Shown: positions 54,485 to 63,921, counted from the first letter of the stretch. The stretch: 64,000 nt of DNA from an uncultured Selenomonadales bacterium (GCA_937877655.1 CALFJC010000096.1:1-64000), one strand, 5' to 3'. A program made the numbers and translations. The notes: generated by a model not told the origin, from the sequence alone.

Positions 54485-55624
54485 TCAAAAATCTATCGGT
54501 ATAATTCTGTCCTTCTTAATTTCTTTCAGAACTTTTGAGTAATAATCGAAGACTTTTGGATTGATAAACGCTCTTGTCAAAGTCGCAATCAGAAGATTTA
54601 TCGCGGAGTAAGGAAAAATTTCGGCTTCAAAATGTTTCAAAACTTTTTCGTCTTTCGTGTTGAAAAATTGTTGTGAAAAACTTTTCCAAAAAATTTCCGG
54701 CATAACTTTCGGACCCGGAACATTTTTCCCGTAACGCTGTCTGATTTCATACATGTAATAAATCCACGAGACATCAAAAATGCTGTGACCGCAACTTATT
54801 TCTCCCATATCAATCATTATGAAATTTTCGTCTTGAACGATAATGTTGCTCAAGTTTAAGTCGCCGTGCGAAAAATTTTTGCACTCCGGCACTTGCTCCA
54901 GAATTTCAAAAATAATTTCGTGCGTCTCGTCATCCAGATTTTTAATCCTTTTTGAAAGTTCGATTCGCGTTTGTTTGCCGCTGATGCCGTCAAACTCAAT
55001 TTCATTTTGGCTTTTCAAAAAATCTGCAAATTTTTTTGCGTAAAACTCGGTTTGTTCGGGATTTTCCGAGATAACTTTTTCCAAAGTGTCGGCGTTGAGC
55101 ATTTCATAAACAATTCCAAAATTCTTTTCGACTTTCACAACGTCATAAGCAATCGCCGTGTCCAGCCCGCTTAAAAATGCTTTCCGGCTGTTTTCGCGTT
55201 CGATTTTTACCTTTTCAAACGTCCAATCGTCGTTGTAGACCTTCAAAATATTTTCGTCGTCGAGTTTATAAACCGAGCCGGAGGTTCCGCGTCCGATTTT
55301 CCGCAAATTCTCTGCAGAAATTCTGCGTAATTTCTTTTGCACGTCGAAAAAGTTCGTGAAGCCTGACGTTTCAAAGACTTCCGCAACTTCTTTTGAAACA
55401 TTCCCAATCACCAGATTTTTCTTGAAAATTTTCCTGAACTTCAGCAAAATCCTTAACCCGACGCTTGAAATATATTCCAAATTTTCTGCGTCGAAATTCA
55501 AAATCTTGTTCGGATTTTTTTCGATAAAATTCTTAATTTCTTTCTCGACTTTAGCCGCATTGTTCGTGTCGACTCTGGAATCAAAAAAAATTATCAAGTT
55601 TTCGCCTTCAACTTTTGCCTCCAT
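54485..55624 (-). CDS. STAS-domain / aminoglycoside-phosphotransferase-like kinase fusion
   Basis: 379 residues. About 1-95 is a STAS (anti-sigma-antagonist) domain (LIIFFDSRVDTNNAA, LEYISSVGLRILLKF; the Ser-Ser pair sits at the usual phosphorylation site). About 110-370 is a kinase of the APH/choline-kinase fold: GRGTSGSVYKL (P-loop), ILKVYN (Lys), HGDLNLSNIIV (catalytic loop) and MIDMGEI (metal-binding Asp). It resembles the TIGR02172-type family. Possible roles are partner-switch signalling or small-molecule phosphorylation; neither is proven. GGAGG precedes the ATG. Monocistronic. Confidence 0.8.
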   Translation of the reverse strand: MEAKVEGENLIIFFDSRVDTNNAAKVEKEIKNFIEKNPNKILNFDAENLEYISSVGLRILLKFRKIFKKNLVIGNVSKEVAEVFETSGFTNFFDVQKKLRRISAENLRKIGRGTSGSVYKLDDENILKVYNDDWTFEKVKIERENSRKAFLSGLDTAIAYDVVKVEKNFGIVYEMLNADTLEKVISENPEQTEFYAKKFADFLKSQNEIEFDGISGKQTRIELSKRIKNLDDETHEIIFEILEQVPECKNFSHGDLNLSNIIVQDENFIMIDMGEISCGHSIFDVSWIYYMYEIRQRYGKNVPGPKVMPEIFWKSFSQQFFNTKDEKVLKHFEAEIFPYSAINLLIATLTRAFINPKVFDYYSKVLKEIKKDRIIPIDF

Positions 55625-55738
55625 TTAAATTCCTCCAAAAATTTTTTCCCCTTAAGTTTTTGAAGAATATCAGAGAACTTTATAACCGTCAACAATCGGA
55701 CGGAAACCTAATGAGGTTTTAAATTAAAAAGACATTGA

Positions 55739-55775
55739 AAAAAACCCCGCTCCAAACGGAACGAGGTTTTTTGGT
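55739..55775 (-). terminator. Terminator of pckA
   Basis: Stem AAAACCCCGCTCC/GGAACGAGGTTTT just past the pckA stop codon. Confidence 0.8.
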
Positions 55776-55790
55776 TAATGCGTTCAAAAA

Positions 55791-57413
55791 TTATTTGTCG
55801 AGATGAGGACCTGCCGCAACGAGTGCTTTGCCCGCCGCGTTGTACTCGTATTTCTTAAAGTTCTTGATGAAACGGCTTGCCAAATCTTCAGCTTTACGAT
55901 CCCACTCGGTTGGGTCGGCGTAAGTGTCACGAGGATCAAGAATATTTGTTGCGACGCCTTCAAGTTCCGTCGGGATTTCAAGATCGAAAATGGGAAGTTG
56001 TTTCGTCGGAGCATTTTTAATCGCGCCGCCAAGAATTGCATCGATAATGCCGCGAGTATCTTTAATCGAAATGCGTTTGCCCGTGCCGTTCCAGCCGGTA
56101 TTGACGAGATAAGCTTTCGCGCCGCTCTTTTCCATGCGCTTAACGAGTTCTTCGGCGTATTTTGTCGGATGGAGTTCAAGGAACGCTTGACCGAAGCAAG
56201 CCGAGAAAGTCGGAGTGGGTTCGGTAATTCCGCGCTCGGTGCCCGCGAGTTTCGCAGTAAATCCGCTCAAGAAATAATATTTGCATTGTTCGGAAGTCAA
56301 AATGGAAACGGGCGGCAACACGCCGAAGGCGTCCGCGCTGAGGAAGATAACGGACTGCGCGGCGGGACCGTGACTGTCGGGGCGAACGATATTTTTAATG
56401 TGATAAATCGGGTAGCTGACGCGAGTATTTTCCGTAACGGATTTATCGGCGAAGTCAATCTTGCCGTCCTTGTCGACAGTTACGTTTTCAAGGAGCGCGT
56501 CGCGGCGAATTGCGTTGTAAATGTCGGGCTCGGATTCTTTGTCGAGGTTGATAACTTTCGCGTAGCAACCGCCTTCAAAGTTGAAAACGCCCGTATCGTC
56601 CCAGCCGTGTTCGTCATCGCCGATAAGAAGTCTCTTCGGGTCTGTCGAAAGAGTCGTTTTGCCCGTGCCGCTGAGTCCGAAGAAAATTGCGGTGTTTTCG
56701 CCGTTCATGTCGGTATTTGCGGAGCAGTGCATTGAGGCGATACCTTTAAGCGGCATAAAATAATTTTGGAGGCTGAAGCAGCCTTTTTTCATTTCACCGC
56801 CGTAAAGCGTATTAATTATGACAGCTTCTCTATCCGTGACGTTGAAAACTACAGCTGTATCCGAACGCAAACCAAGCTCTTTATAATTTTCAACTTTTGC
56901 ATTGGACGCATTGTAGATAACGAAGTCAGGCTCTTGATCGAATTCTTCTTGATTTTTCGGGCGTATGAACATGTTGGTGACAAAATGCGCCTGCCAAGCA
57001 ACTTCAACAATGAAGCGCACTTTCATTCTGGTGTCTTTATGAGTTCCACAAAAACCGTCAACAACGAAGAGGCGTTTGTTGGAGAGTTCATTGATCGCAA
57101 TTTTCTTAAGTTCTTGCCAAACTTCAGGGGAGCATTTCTTATTATCGTTCGGAAATTCGGGAGTCGACCACCACAATTCGCCCGGTGCGCCTTCTTTTGT
57201 CGTTTCGTCATAGACAAAATATTTATCCTTGGGACTGCGTCCGGTGAACACGCCGGTCATGACATTGATTGCGCCCAACTCTGTTTCAACGCCCTTATCG
57301 TAGCCGGTAAGATCGGGACGAGTTTCTTCGTTGAACAAAACTTCGTAAGTCGGGTTGTAAAGAACTTCTGTCGGATTTGTAATCCCATATTTTGTGAGAT
57401 CCATCATCGGCAT
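55791..57413 (-). CDS. pckA: Phosphoenolpyruvate carboxykinase (ATP)
   Basis: Interconverts oxaloacetate and phosphoenolpyruvate with ATP; in succinate/propionate-forming anaerobes it often runs in the carboxylating direction. 540 residues. Motifs: [10 protein letters not shown], the P-loop [11 protein letters not shown], the metal-site [22 protein letters not shown] and [21 protein letters not shown] (in two parts). The ATG at 57413 follows GGAGGT; a frame 15 bases longer would overlap that site. Large antisense frames over this gene are codon-bias shadows. Confidence 0.97.
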   Translation of the reverse strand: MPMMDLTKYGITNPTEVLYNPTYEVLFNEETRPDLTGYDKGVETELGAINVMTGVFTGRSPKDKYFVYDETTKEGAPGELWWSTPEFPNDNKKCSPEVWQELKKIAINELSNKRLFVVDGFCGTHKDTRMKVRFIVEVAWQAHFVTNMFIRPKNQEEFDQEPDFVIYNASNAKVENYKELGLRSDTAVVFNVTDREAVIINTLYGGEMKKGCFSLQNYFMPLKGIASMHCSANTDMNGENTAIFFGLSGTGKTTLSTDPKRLLIGDDEHGWDDTGVFNFEGGCYAKVINLDKESEPDIYNAIRRDALLENVTVDKDGKIDFADKSVTENTRVSYPIYHIKNIVRPDSHGPAAQSVIFLSADAFGVLPPVSILTSEQCKYYFLSGFTAKLAGTERGITEPTPTFSACFGQAFLELHPTKYAEELVKRMEKSGAKAYLVNTGWNGTGKRISIKDTRGIIDAILGGAIKNAPTKQLPIFDLEIPTELEGVATNILDPRDTYADPTEWDRKAEDLASRFIKNFKKYEYNAAGKALVAAGPHLDK

Positions 57414-57443
57414 AATTGTTACCTCCAAAAATTTATTTCGTTA

Positions 57444-57472
57444 ATGATAAACTTTTGCGCTGTAATTGTCAA
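57444..57472 (-). promoter_or_regulatory. pckA: Promoter of pckA
   Basis: Minus strand: TTGACA (57472-57467), 17-bp spacer, TATCAT (57449-57444). Confidence 0.8.
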
Positions 57473-57507
57473 TTAATAATCCTGCGCGGATTTTTTCGCA
57501 AAAAAAT

Positions 57508-57536
57508 TGACCCGCGCCTGATTATGTGCTAAGCTT
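57508..57536 (+). promoter_or_regulatory. Possible promoter of the HNH endonuclease gene
   Basis: TTGACC near 57508, 17-bp spacer, TAAGCT preceded by TGTGC. The arrangement resembles the GIY-YIG promoter (TTGACG, TGTGCTA) and would also leave a long 5' UTR. Confidence 0.4.
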
Positions 57537-57643
57537 ATCTTGTTAAAAATCCACATAGCACGTCGAAACATGGATCAAAAACCTTTCGCAGTTATTCTAA
57601 TCGTTTCGGCGGTTTCTGTCAAATTAAAAAGGAGAGATGCATT

Positions 57644-58259
57644 ATGACAATCGACGAAGCGAAAAAAATTTTGCTGTCGGCAAAACTCAGCCCGCTCGAA
57701 CAAAATGCGTTACATGTTTTTCTTCAAGAAATTGACTACAAAGACCTGCCCGGCGAAGAATGGCGCGATGTTGTCGATTACGAAGGACTTTATCAAGTCA
57801 GCAACTATGCCCGTGTCAAATCGCTTATCAAAAAAAAAAAGCAAAAATTCTTAAAGCAAATCTTGGTATCGGAGGATACTTGCGCGTTGTCCTTTGCAAA
57901 AACGGAAAGAAAAAAATCATTTTGTTCATGTTTTCGTTGCCAAAGCGTTTATTCCAAATCCCGAAAACAAGAAACAGGTCAACCACCGCGATGGCAATAA
58001 GAAAAATAATCATGTATCAAATCTTGAATGGATGACAGCAAAAGAAAATATCGAGCACGCCTTCAAAAACGGTCTGCGTAAAATCGGTTGCGAACATTTC
58101 AGATCAAAATTGTCTGTCGAACAAATTCGCGAAATTCGTAGCGACTGCATTCCAAACGATAGAAAACGTGGATTTACAGCCTTCGCCAAGAAATTTAACG
58201 TGAGCCATAACGTTGTCCGAGACGCTTATTATCGAAAAACTTATAAAGACGTGATTTAA
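57644..58259 (+). pseudogene. NUMOD4-HNH homing-type endonuclease with two frameshifts at poly-A runs
   Basis: The first frame encodes a leader and the NUMOD4 motif (GEEWRDVVDYEGLYQVSNYARVKSL) up to an 11-A run at 57830-57840. The next family segment (GIGGYLRVVLCKNGKKK) is in a second frame, and after a 7-A run at 57910-57916 the HNH core (HVFVAKAFIPNP, VNHRDGNKKNNHVSNLEW) and C-terminal DNA-binding part run on in a third frame to 58259. Both shifts are -1 at homopolymers. Either the gene is broken, the sequence has homopolymer errors, or polymerase slippage restores some full-length product. GGAGAG precedes the ATG. Confidence 0.8.
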
Positions 58260-58280
58260 TCTCGTGACCTGCGCGGGAGT

Positions 58281-59210
58281 TTAATTTTCAAAACGCAACG
58301 TCGTTGACATGCCGTCCTTTCCGCAAATCGTATTTTCAAAAACGGCGGTAGCATTGGGCAGATATTCTTTCGGATCTGCGATCATTTGCGAGAAATGCGC
58401 CAACCAAAGCTGCTTAACGGCAGCTTTTTTTGCTGACTCGGCGGCTTGCGCAAAAGTCATATGCCCGTGCCGGTTTGCAGTCTCCGCCTGTTCATTTTCT
58501 CCGAAAGTCGCCTCGCAAATCATTAAGTCCGCGTCCTTCGCCGCCGCAATTAAATTTTCGCAAGGCGCGGTGTCGCCCGTGAATATGAATTTCAAACCCT
58601 TGCGCGGCTCGCCCAAAACTTGTTCGGGCAAGATGACGGCGTCGCCAAGCTGAATGCTTTTTCCTTTCTGCAAAATTCCCCATTGGTTCACGGGCACGCC
58701 CAATTCTTTTGCGCGTTGCGGCAAAAATTTTCCTGCGCGGCTCAACGTGAAACAATATCCTTGACTCGCCACACGACGATGATCCGTTTTAAAAGCCGTC
58801 AATTTTGCTTCCGTCGCCCAACCTTTAATCAGCTCGGAAAGTTGCAACCCGTCCGAAGGAAACTCCAGCAATTTTATTTCGTAAGATGTCCAGCCCGTCA
58901 ATTTAAAAATCGGCTCCAATTCTTCTTTTAAGCCTTCGGGTCCCGTTATGTACAAAGTTTCCGTTCGCTCCATGCAGGACATTGTTTGCAACAATCCCGA
59001 CAAGCCGAAAATATGATCGCCGTGATAGTGCGTCAAAGCAATTAGATCCGTTTTCATCAGGCTGACGCCCGCTTTTCGCGCCGCCGATTGTGTTCCTTCG
59101 CCGCAATCGAATAATATCGAGTGCCCGCCGCAATTTAAAAATACCGCAGTTAGTGCTCTGTCGGGAATGGGCAAAAGTGCGCCCGTTCCTATTAATGTAA
59201 TTTCTATCAT
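58281..59210 (-). CDS. rnz: Ribonuclease Z
   Basis: Endonuclease that trims tRNA 3' ends. 309 residues of the metallo-beta-lactamase superfamily: LIGTGALLPIPDR near the start, the zinc motif THYHGDHIFGL, the FTGDTAPCENL motif, MICEATFGENE and the C-terminal HFSQ. It carries the flexible-arm region (about 150-200). Faces the HNH gene (convergent) and is divergent from hypC. Confidence 0.93.
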   Translation of the reverse strand: MIEITLIGTGALLPIPDRALTAVFLNCGGHSILFDCGEGTQSAARKAGVSLMKTDLIALTHYHGDHIFGLSGLLQTMSCMERTETLYITGPEGLKEELEPIFKLTGWTSYEIKLLEFPSDGLQLSELIKGWATEAKLTAFKTDHRRVASQGYCFTLSRAGKFLPQRAKELGVPVNQWGILQKGKSIQLGDAVILPEQVLGEPRKGLKFIFTGDTAPCENLIAAAKDADLMICEATFGENEQAETANRHGHMTFAQAAESAKKAAVKQLWLAHFSQMIADPKEYLPNATAVFENTICGKDGMSTTLRFEN

Positions 59211-59272
59211 GATTTCTCATCTCCGTTCCTTTGAAATTTTAGCAGAAAAATTTTTCGGCGTAAATGCGAATT

Positions 59273-59301
59273 TTGCAAAGTCGGGCGAAAGGGTGTATTA
59301 T
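59273..59301 (+). promoter_or_regulatory. hypC: Promoter of hypCDE
   Basis: TTGCAA (59273-59278), 17-bp spacer, TATTAT (59296-59301), leaving a very short leader before GAGGTG and the hypC ATG. Confidence 0.7.
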
Positions 59302-59320
59302 CTGCGCGAGGTGATTGGAA

Positions 59321-59578
59321 ATGTGTTTGGCTTTTCCCGCAAAAGTTTTAAATATCGAAGGAGACTTGGCAACGGTGGAGCGTTCGGGCGTAAAAAGAGC
59401 GGCGAGTTTGATGCTCCTGCCCGAAGCAAAAGTCGGCGATTACGTTTTGATTCACGCGGGCTTTGCAATGCAAATTATTGACGAAAACGAAGTTCAAATA
59501 AGAGATGCTCTCGTTGCCGAAATGAACGGAGCACCGAGAACAATTAGGAATGAGGAATTAGGAATTAGGAATGAATAA
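59321..59578 (+). CDS. hypC: Hydrogenase maturation chaperone HypC
   Basis: Binds HypD during assembly of the Fe(CN)2CO group of NiFe hydrogenases. 85 residues. Essential N-terminal Cys2 in MCLAFPAKV (so the ATG at 59321 is the start, with GAGGTG upstream), then GDYVLIHAGFAMQIID. The final 11 residues (TIRNEELGIRNE) are translated from a heptamer repeat and replace the usual acidic C-terminus. The stop codon overlaps the hypD start. Confidence 0.92.
   Translation: MCLAFPAKVLNIEGDLATVERSGVKRAASLMLLPEAKVGDYVLIHAGFAMQIIDENEVQIRDALVAEMNGAPRTIRNEELGIRNE
59541..59575. repeat. Heptamer repeat spanning the hypC/hypD junction
   Basis: TTAGGAA-TGAGGAA-TTAGGAA-TTAGGAA-TGAA. It encodes the hypC C-terminus and contains the AGGA Shine-Dalgarno-like sequences and the ATG of hypD. 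Confidence 0.85.
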
Positions 59579-60647
59579 GTTGATAAAAAAAATTTCTCGG
59601 CTTGCCGAAGGCAAAAAGCATTTGCGGCTTATGGAAGTCTGCGGAACCCACACGGTTGCGATTTTTCGGTCGGGCATAAGACAAATTCTCCCCGAAAACG
59701 TCGAACTTGTTTCGGGACCGGGCTGTCCCGTCTGTGTTACCTGCGATGATTTTATCGACAAGGCGATTGCTTATTCAAAACAAAAAAATTTTATCGTTGC
59801 AACCTTCGGAGACATGTTGAAAGTGCCCGGTTCGCGCTCAAATTTGGCGGCGGCGCAGGCTGAAGGCGCAAAAATTAAAATCGTCTATTCGCCGCTCGAT
59901 TGCCTAAAACTCGCGCAAGAAAATCTCGACAAGAAAATAATTTTTTTTGCTGTCGGCTTTGAAACAACCGCTCCGACGGCGGCGGCAACCGTTTTGGCGG
60001 CTAAAGCTCGCGGAATTAAAAATTTGTTCATGCTTTCCGCGCAGAAATTGGTTCCGCCCGCATTAAAATTTCTGCTGAACGATTCGGCGGTAAAAGTCGA
60101 CGGATTTTTGTTGCCGGGACATGTTGCGGTAGTTATCGGCGCGAATGCCTTTAATTTTTTGGCTGAAGATTTTAAAATTCCAAGCACGGTCGGCGGCTTC
60201 GAGGCTGAAGAAATTTTAGCCGCGCTGAAAAATATTCTTGAGCAAATCGACAGCGGAAAAATCGAAGTTGCCAATGAATATCGCTCCGTCGTCAAAGCCG
60301 AAGGAAATTTGTCTGCAAAAAAAATTCTCGCGCAGGTTTATGAAATTTCTGACGTTGAATGGCGCGGCATGGGAAAAATTCCCGCGTCGGGTTTGAAAAT
60401 GCGCAGTGAATTTGCAGATTTTGATATTGAACAGGTTGCGCCGATTGAAATTGAACATTTTAATAAAAAAACTGCTTGCAGATGCGGCGAAGTTCTGCGC
60501 GGAATCATAAATCCTACGGAATGTCCGCTTTTCGGCAAAATTTGTACGCCTTTGCACGCCGTCGGCGCGTGTATGGTCTCGGTTGAGGGCGTTTGCGCGG
60601 CTTGGTTCAAATACGGAGGGAGAAAATTAATTTGGAATGAGGAATGA
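59571..60647 (+). CDS. hypD: Hydrogenase maturation protein HypD
   Basis: Fe-S scaffold on which the Fe(CN)2CO unit is built. 358 residues with the family's cysteine motifs: EVCGTHTVAIFRSGI, SGPGCPVCVT, GFETTAPT, and the late NPTECPLFGKICTP and ACMVSVEGVCAAWF. The start ATG lies in the hypC end (ATGAATAA overlap). The last codons (LIWNEE) and stop are again in a heptamer repeat. Complete. Confidence 0.95.
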   Translation: MNKLIKKISRLAEGKKHLRLMEVCGTHTVAIFRSGIRQILPENVELVSGPGCPVCVTCDDFIDKAIAYSKQKNFIVATFGDMLKVPGSRSNLAAAQAEGAKIKIVYSPLDCLKLAQENLDKKIIFFAVGFETTAPTAAATVLAAKARGIKNLFMLSAQKLVPPALKFLLNDSAVKVDGFLLPGHVAVVIGANAFNFLAEDFKIPSTVGGFEAEEILAALKNILEQIDSGKIEVANEYRSVVKAEGNLSAKKILAQVYEISDVEWRGMGKIPASGLKMRSEFADFDIEQVAPIEIEHFNKKTACRCGEVLRGIINPTECPLFGKICTPLHAVGACMVSVEGVCAAWFKYGGRKLIWNEE

Positions 60648-60668
60648 GGAATGAGTAATGAGCAATGA
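60630..60668. repeat. Heptamer repeat between hypD and hypE, ATGAGGA type
   Basis: ATTTGGA-ATGAGGA-ATGAGGA-ATGAGTA-ATGAGCA-ATGA: five units in strict 7-bp phase. It contains the hypD stop codon and the start of the truncated hypE copy. Confidence 0.8.
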
Positions 60669-60759
60669 AAAAATTCTTATGGCGCACGGCGCGGGCGCAA
60701 CTTTTGAAAAGTTGACAAACAGCGGTCGCGCTTTACTACTCAAAAATTTGAATGTGTAA
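60658..60759 (+). pseudogene. Truncated 5' copy of hypE
   Basis: 33-codon frame whose start (SNEKILMAHGAGA) copies the first dozen codons of hypE, then diverges and stops. It begins inside the heptamer repeat, 161 bp upstream of the matching position in intact hypE. No ribosome site of its own. Confidence 0.75.
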
Positions 60760-60821
60760 GCCGCGATTGTACGAAATGCCTGCGCATTTCTAGTTTAGAA
60801 ACTTTTATAGGAGAAATTTTT

Positions 60822-61817
60822 ATGAATGAAAAAATTCTTTTGGCGCACGGCGCAGGAGGCAAATTGAGCGAAAAACTCCTGCATGAAATAATTTTGCCCG
60901 CCTTCGACAACGAAATTTTAAATGAACTTCATGACGGCGCGAAAATCGGGCGATTGGCAATGACGACGGACAATTATGTTGTGCGTCCGATTTTTTTTCG
61001 CGGCGGAGACATCGGCAAGCTGTCAATTTGCGGAACCGTTAATGATTTGGCGGTTACGGGTGCCGTGCCGAAATATATTTCTGTCGGATTTATTCTGGAA
61101 GAAGGTTTCGACTTCGACGAGCTGAAAAAAATCGTCGGATCAATGGCGAGTGCCGCGCAGGAAGCAGGCGTTAAAATCGTCACGGGCGATACAAAAGTTG
61201 TCGGGCGCGGGCAGGCGGACGGAATTTTTATAAACACGGCGGGCGTTGGAGAAATTATTGACGGCGTCGACATTTCGGCAAAAAAAATCTGCGCGGGTAT
61301 GAAAGTTTTAATTTCCGGCACTGTCGGAGATCACGCCACAACAATTCTAGCCGAACGGCACGGCTTGGAGCTCCCCGAAAATATAAAATCGGATTGCGCG
61401 CCGCTGAATAAAATGATTTTTGAAATGCTTTCAGCCGAAAAAAATATTGCAATGCTCCGAGATGCTACTCGCGGCGGAATTGCGGCTGTCTTAAACGAAA
61501 TTGCGCAGGCGGCAGGCGTCGGAATTCTTATCGACGAAGAAAAAATCCCGATTCGCGAAGAAGTGCGCGGCGTCTGCGATATTTTGGGCTTCGACGCCCT
61601 TGAACTTGCCAACGAAGGTAAAATTATCGCCGTCGTGCCCGCCGAGTCTGCCGAAAAAGTCTTAGCCGTCATGAAAAAAAATATTTACGGCATCAACGCG
61701 GCGATTATCGGCGAAGTCGTCAAAAATTCTGCGGGCAAAGTCGGTTTGAAAACTTCGCTGGGCGCAATTCGGGTTGTCGACATGCCCGCAGGTGAATTGG
61801 TGCCCAGAATTTGTTAA
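60822..61817 (+). CDS. hypE: Hydrogenase maturation protein HypE
   Basis: Converts its own C-terminal thiocarbamate to thiocyanate, the source of the cyanide ligands. 331 residues, PurM-like fold: LLAHGAGGKLSEKLL, AMTTDNYVV, GTVNDLAVTGAVP, VTGDTKVVGRGQADG, RDATRGGIAAVLNEI. It ends PRIC, keeping the C-terminal Cys that HypF carbamoylates. AGGAG lies upstream of the ATG at 60822. The hydrogenase genes and hypABF are not in the window. Confidence 0.95.
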   Translation: MNEKILLAHGAGGKLSEKLLHEIILPAFDNEILNELHDGAKIGRLAMTTDNYVVRPIFFRGGDIGKLSICGTVNDLAVTGAVPKYISVGFILEEGFDFDELKKIVGSMASAAQEAGVKIVTGDTKVVGRGQADGIFINTAGVGEIIDGVDISAKKICAGMKVLISGTVGDHATTILAERHGLELPENIKSDCAPLNKMIFEMLSAEKNIAMLRDATRGGIAAVLNEIAQAAGVGILIDEEKIPIREEVRGVCDILGFDALELANEGKIIAVVPAESAEKVLAVMKKNIYGINAAIIGEVVKNSAGKVGLKTSLGAIRVVDMPAGELVPRIC

Positions 61818-61829
61818 GGAGATGATTTT

Positions 61830-63920
61830 ATGGAGCAAAGAACTCGCGACATTTTAAAATTGCTCCTTCACGAAAAAATTTTCATAACAACAAGCGACAT
61901 AGCAACAAAACTTTCAGTCAGTTCAAAAACAATTTCAAGACAACTGCCCAAAGTCGAAGAAATTTTAAAAGCCGTCGGCTTGCAACTGGAAAAAAAGTCG
62001 GGCGCGGGGCTTTTGGTAAAAGGAAGCGAAGTTAAACGCTACGCACTCGCAAAACAAATCGAGTCGAGCGAAAAAAGAGAGTACACGCCCAACGAACGCC
62101 GCTCAATCATAATCAGCAAACTTTTGGCAAGCCGCGAGCCGATAAAATTATTTGCGCTGTCTTCGGCGGTTCACGTGACAGATTCGACGATAAGCAACGA
62201 TTTGGACAAATTGGAGCCGTATTTTCGCGAACAGGGCTTGAAACTTTTGCGAAAACCGGGCTTGGGCGTGAGTTTGCTCGGCGATGAACGCGATTTAAGG
62301 CGCGCAATCGTCCGTTACATCTATGAACATGTCGGCGAAGAAAATTTATTGAACTTAATGCGGGATAATTTGCCCGAAGAAAATGAATCGGTCGCGCAGG
62401 TGTCGAAATTTTTGTTGGAACTTATCGACGCGGGCGAATGGCGGCGGTTGGAGCAGATGATCCGCGTCACAGAAAACGATTTAGGTTGCAAACTCTCCGA
62501 TAATGCGTTTATCGGCTTGATGGTTCACTTATCGCTGACGGTTCGGCGAATAAAAAATCACGAGGCGATTAAACTCGACGAAGAAAATTGTTCACGCCTG
62601 CGCGGAAGTCGGGAATTTTCGGCGGCGAAGAAATTGGCAGAAAAAATTTCGGCGGTTTTTGAAATTGAAGTGCCCGAAAGCGAAATTTGTTATATCGCAA
62701 TGCATATTCTTGGCGCAAGAAGCCGTTACAGCTCGGCAAGTCTCGGAACAATTTCCATGATGGATAATTTCCGTGTCGTGAAATTGGCGCGGAAAATTAT
62801 GAAGAATGCCGCGAAAATTACCGGACGCGACATCGATAAGAATCAAAGTTTGCTCGCGGGGCTCGTAAATCATCTCGCGCCGTCAATCAGCCGCTTAAAA
62901 ATGCATATGGACATCAGAAATCCGCTTTTGGGCGAAATGCAGAAACATTATCCCGAACTAATGACTTTAACCAAAAAATGTGTCGGCGAAATCGAGGCGG
63001 AGCTCGGAGAAATTTTGCCGGACGCGGAAATTGCCTATATCGCAATGCATTTGGGCGCGGCACTCTCGGACAGCGAAAAATTTTTACATGCAATTCACAG
63101 AGTAGTGGTCGCTTGCCCGACGGGAATGGGAACTTCGCGGCTTTTGGCGAGCAGACTCCGCGCAACCTTTCCAACATTGAAAATCGTTGATGAAATTCCG
63201 ATTCTGGAGATAAATTCGGAGTACATTGCGGCGAAAGACTTCGATTTTATAATTTCAACCGTGCCGATTCCCCGCGCAGAACGCCCGGTTTTGGTTGTAA
63301 GCGCGACTTTGACGGAAGACGACAGAAAGAAGATTGAGATTGAACTTTCGCGGCAAAATAAAAGTTTTTTGGCAAGTGCGGAAGAATTTGAGCCGCGCCC
63401 TTCGTTTATCGAAGGACTTTCCAAAATGAATTCTTACGGGCGGGCAATTTCGGAGCTGATGGCGAATTATTTCTTTGTCCGCGAAAAAATTTCCGACATA
63501 AACGCGGCTTGCGACTTGGCGGGGCATTTGGCTGGCAAAAATCCTCAAAGCCGCGCAGAAATTTCAAAGGAATTGCTCCTTCGCGAAGACAAAGGCTCAA
63601 CTTTAATCGTCGGGCGGCACATGATTTTGTTGCATTGCAAAAGCGCGGCGATTAACTCGGCGGCATTCGGCATTTTGCAGCTCGGCGAAGGTTTCAAATA
63701 CCCCGAAGACGGAGAAATTGTCCGAACGGCGATTGTTTTGCTCGCGCCGCAGGATTCGGACGAATTTACGCTTGAAACTATCGGACATATTGCTTCGGTA
63801 TTGCTCGACCGCTGGGGATTTATCGAAATTCTTCACGAAGGCGACGGCGCGGAGATTCAACAGGAAGTTTTAAAGATTTTTGAAGACTTTTACAAGGCAA
63901 AGTTCAAAGAATTGATATAA
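61830..63920 (+). CDS. PRD-containing PTS-regulated transcriptional activator (MtlR/ManR/LicR type)
   Basis: 696 residues. Two N-terminal helix-turn-helix regions (about 1-60 and 85-145), two PRD regulatory domains (about 175-285 and 295-405; conserved His in EVPESEICYIAMHI and LPDAEIAYIAMHLG), an EIIB-Gat-like domain (Cys at about 429 in VACPTGMGTSR) and a C-terminal EIIA-Fru-like domain (about 550-695; HMILLHC). It has no RNA-binding CAT domain, so it is a DNA-binding activator. It is phosphorylated by PTS proteins. GGAG precedes the ATG, 12 bases after hypE; its target operon is not in the window. Confidence 0.88.
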   Translation: MEQRTRDILKLLLHEKIFITTSDIATKLSVSSKTISRQLPKVEEILKAVGLQLEKKSGAGLLVKGSEVKRYALAKQIESSEKREYTPNERRSIIISKLLASREPIKLFALSSAVHVTDSTISNDLDKLEPYFREQGLKLLRKPGLGVSLLGDERDLRRAIVRYIYEHVGEENLLNLMRDNLPEENESVAQVSKFLLELIDAGEWRRLEQMIRVTENDLGCKLSDNAFIGLMVHLSLTVRRIKNHEAIKLDEENCSRLRGSREFSAAKKLAEKISAVFEIEVPESEICYIAMHILGARSRYSSASLGTISMMDNFRVVKLARKIMKNAAKITGRDIDKNQSLLAGLVNHLAPSISRLKMHMDIRNPLLGEMQKHYPELMTLTKKCVGEIEAELGEILPDAEIAYIAMHLGAALSDSEKFLHAIHRVVVACPTGMGTSRLLASRLRATFPTLKIVDEIPILEINSEYIAAKDFDFIISTVPIPRAERPVLVVSATLTEDDRKKIEIELSRQNKSFLASAEEFEPRPSFIEGLSKMNSYGRAISELMANYFFVREKISDINAACDLAGHLAGKNPQSRAEISKELLLREDKGSTLIVGRHMILLHCKSAAINSAAFGILQLGEGFKYPEDGEIVRTAIVLLAPQDSDEFTLETIGHIASVLLDRWGFIEILHEGDGAEIQQEVLKIFEDFYKAKFKELI

Positions 63921-63921
63921 A

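Noticed and set aside
55803..56735. Long open frame (310 codons) antisense to pckA
   Set aside because: It lies wholly opposite a strongly conserved gene, has no ribosome site or recognisable domain, and is explained by codon bias of the sense strand.
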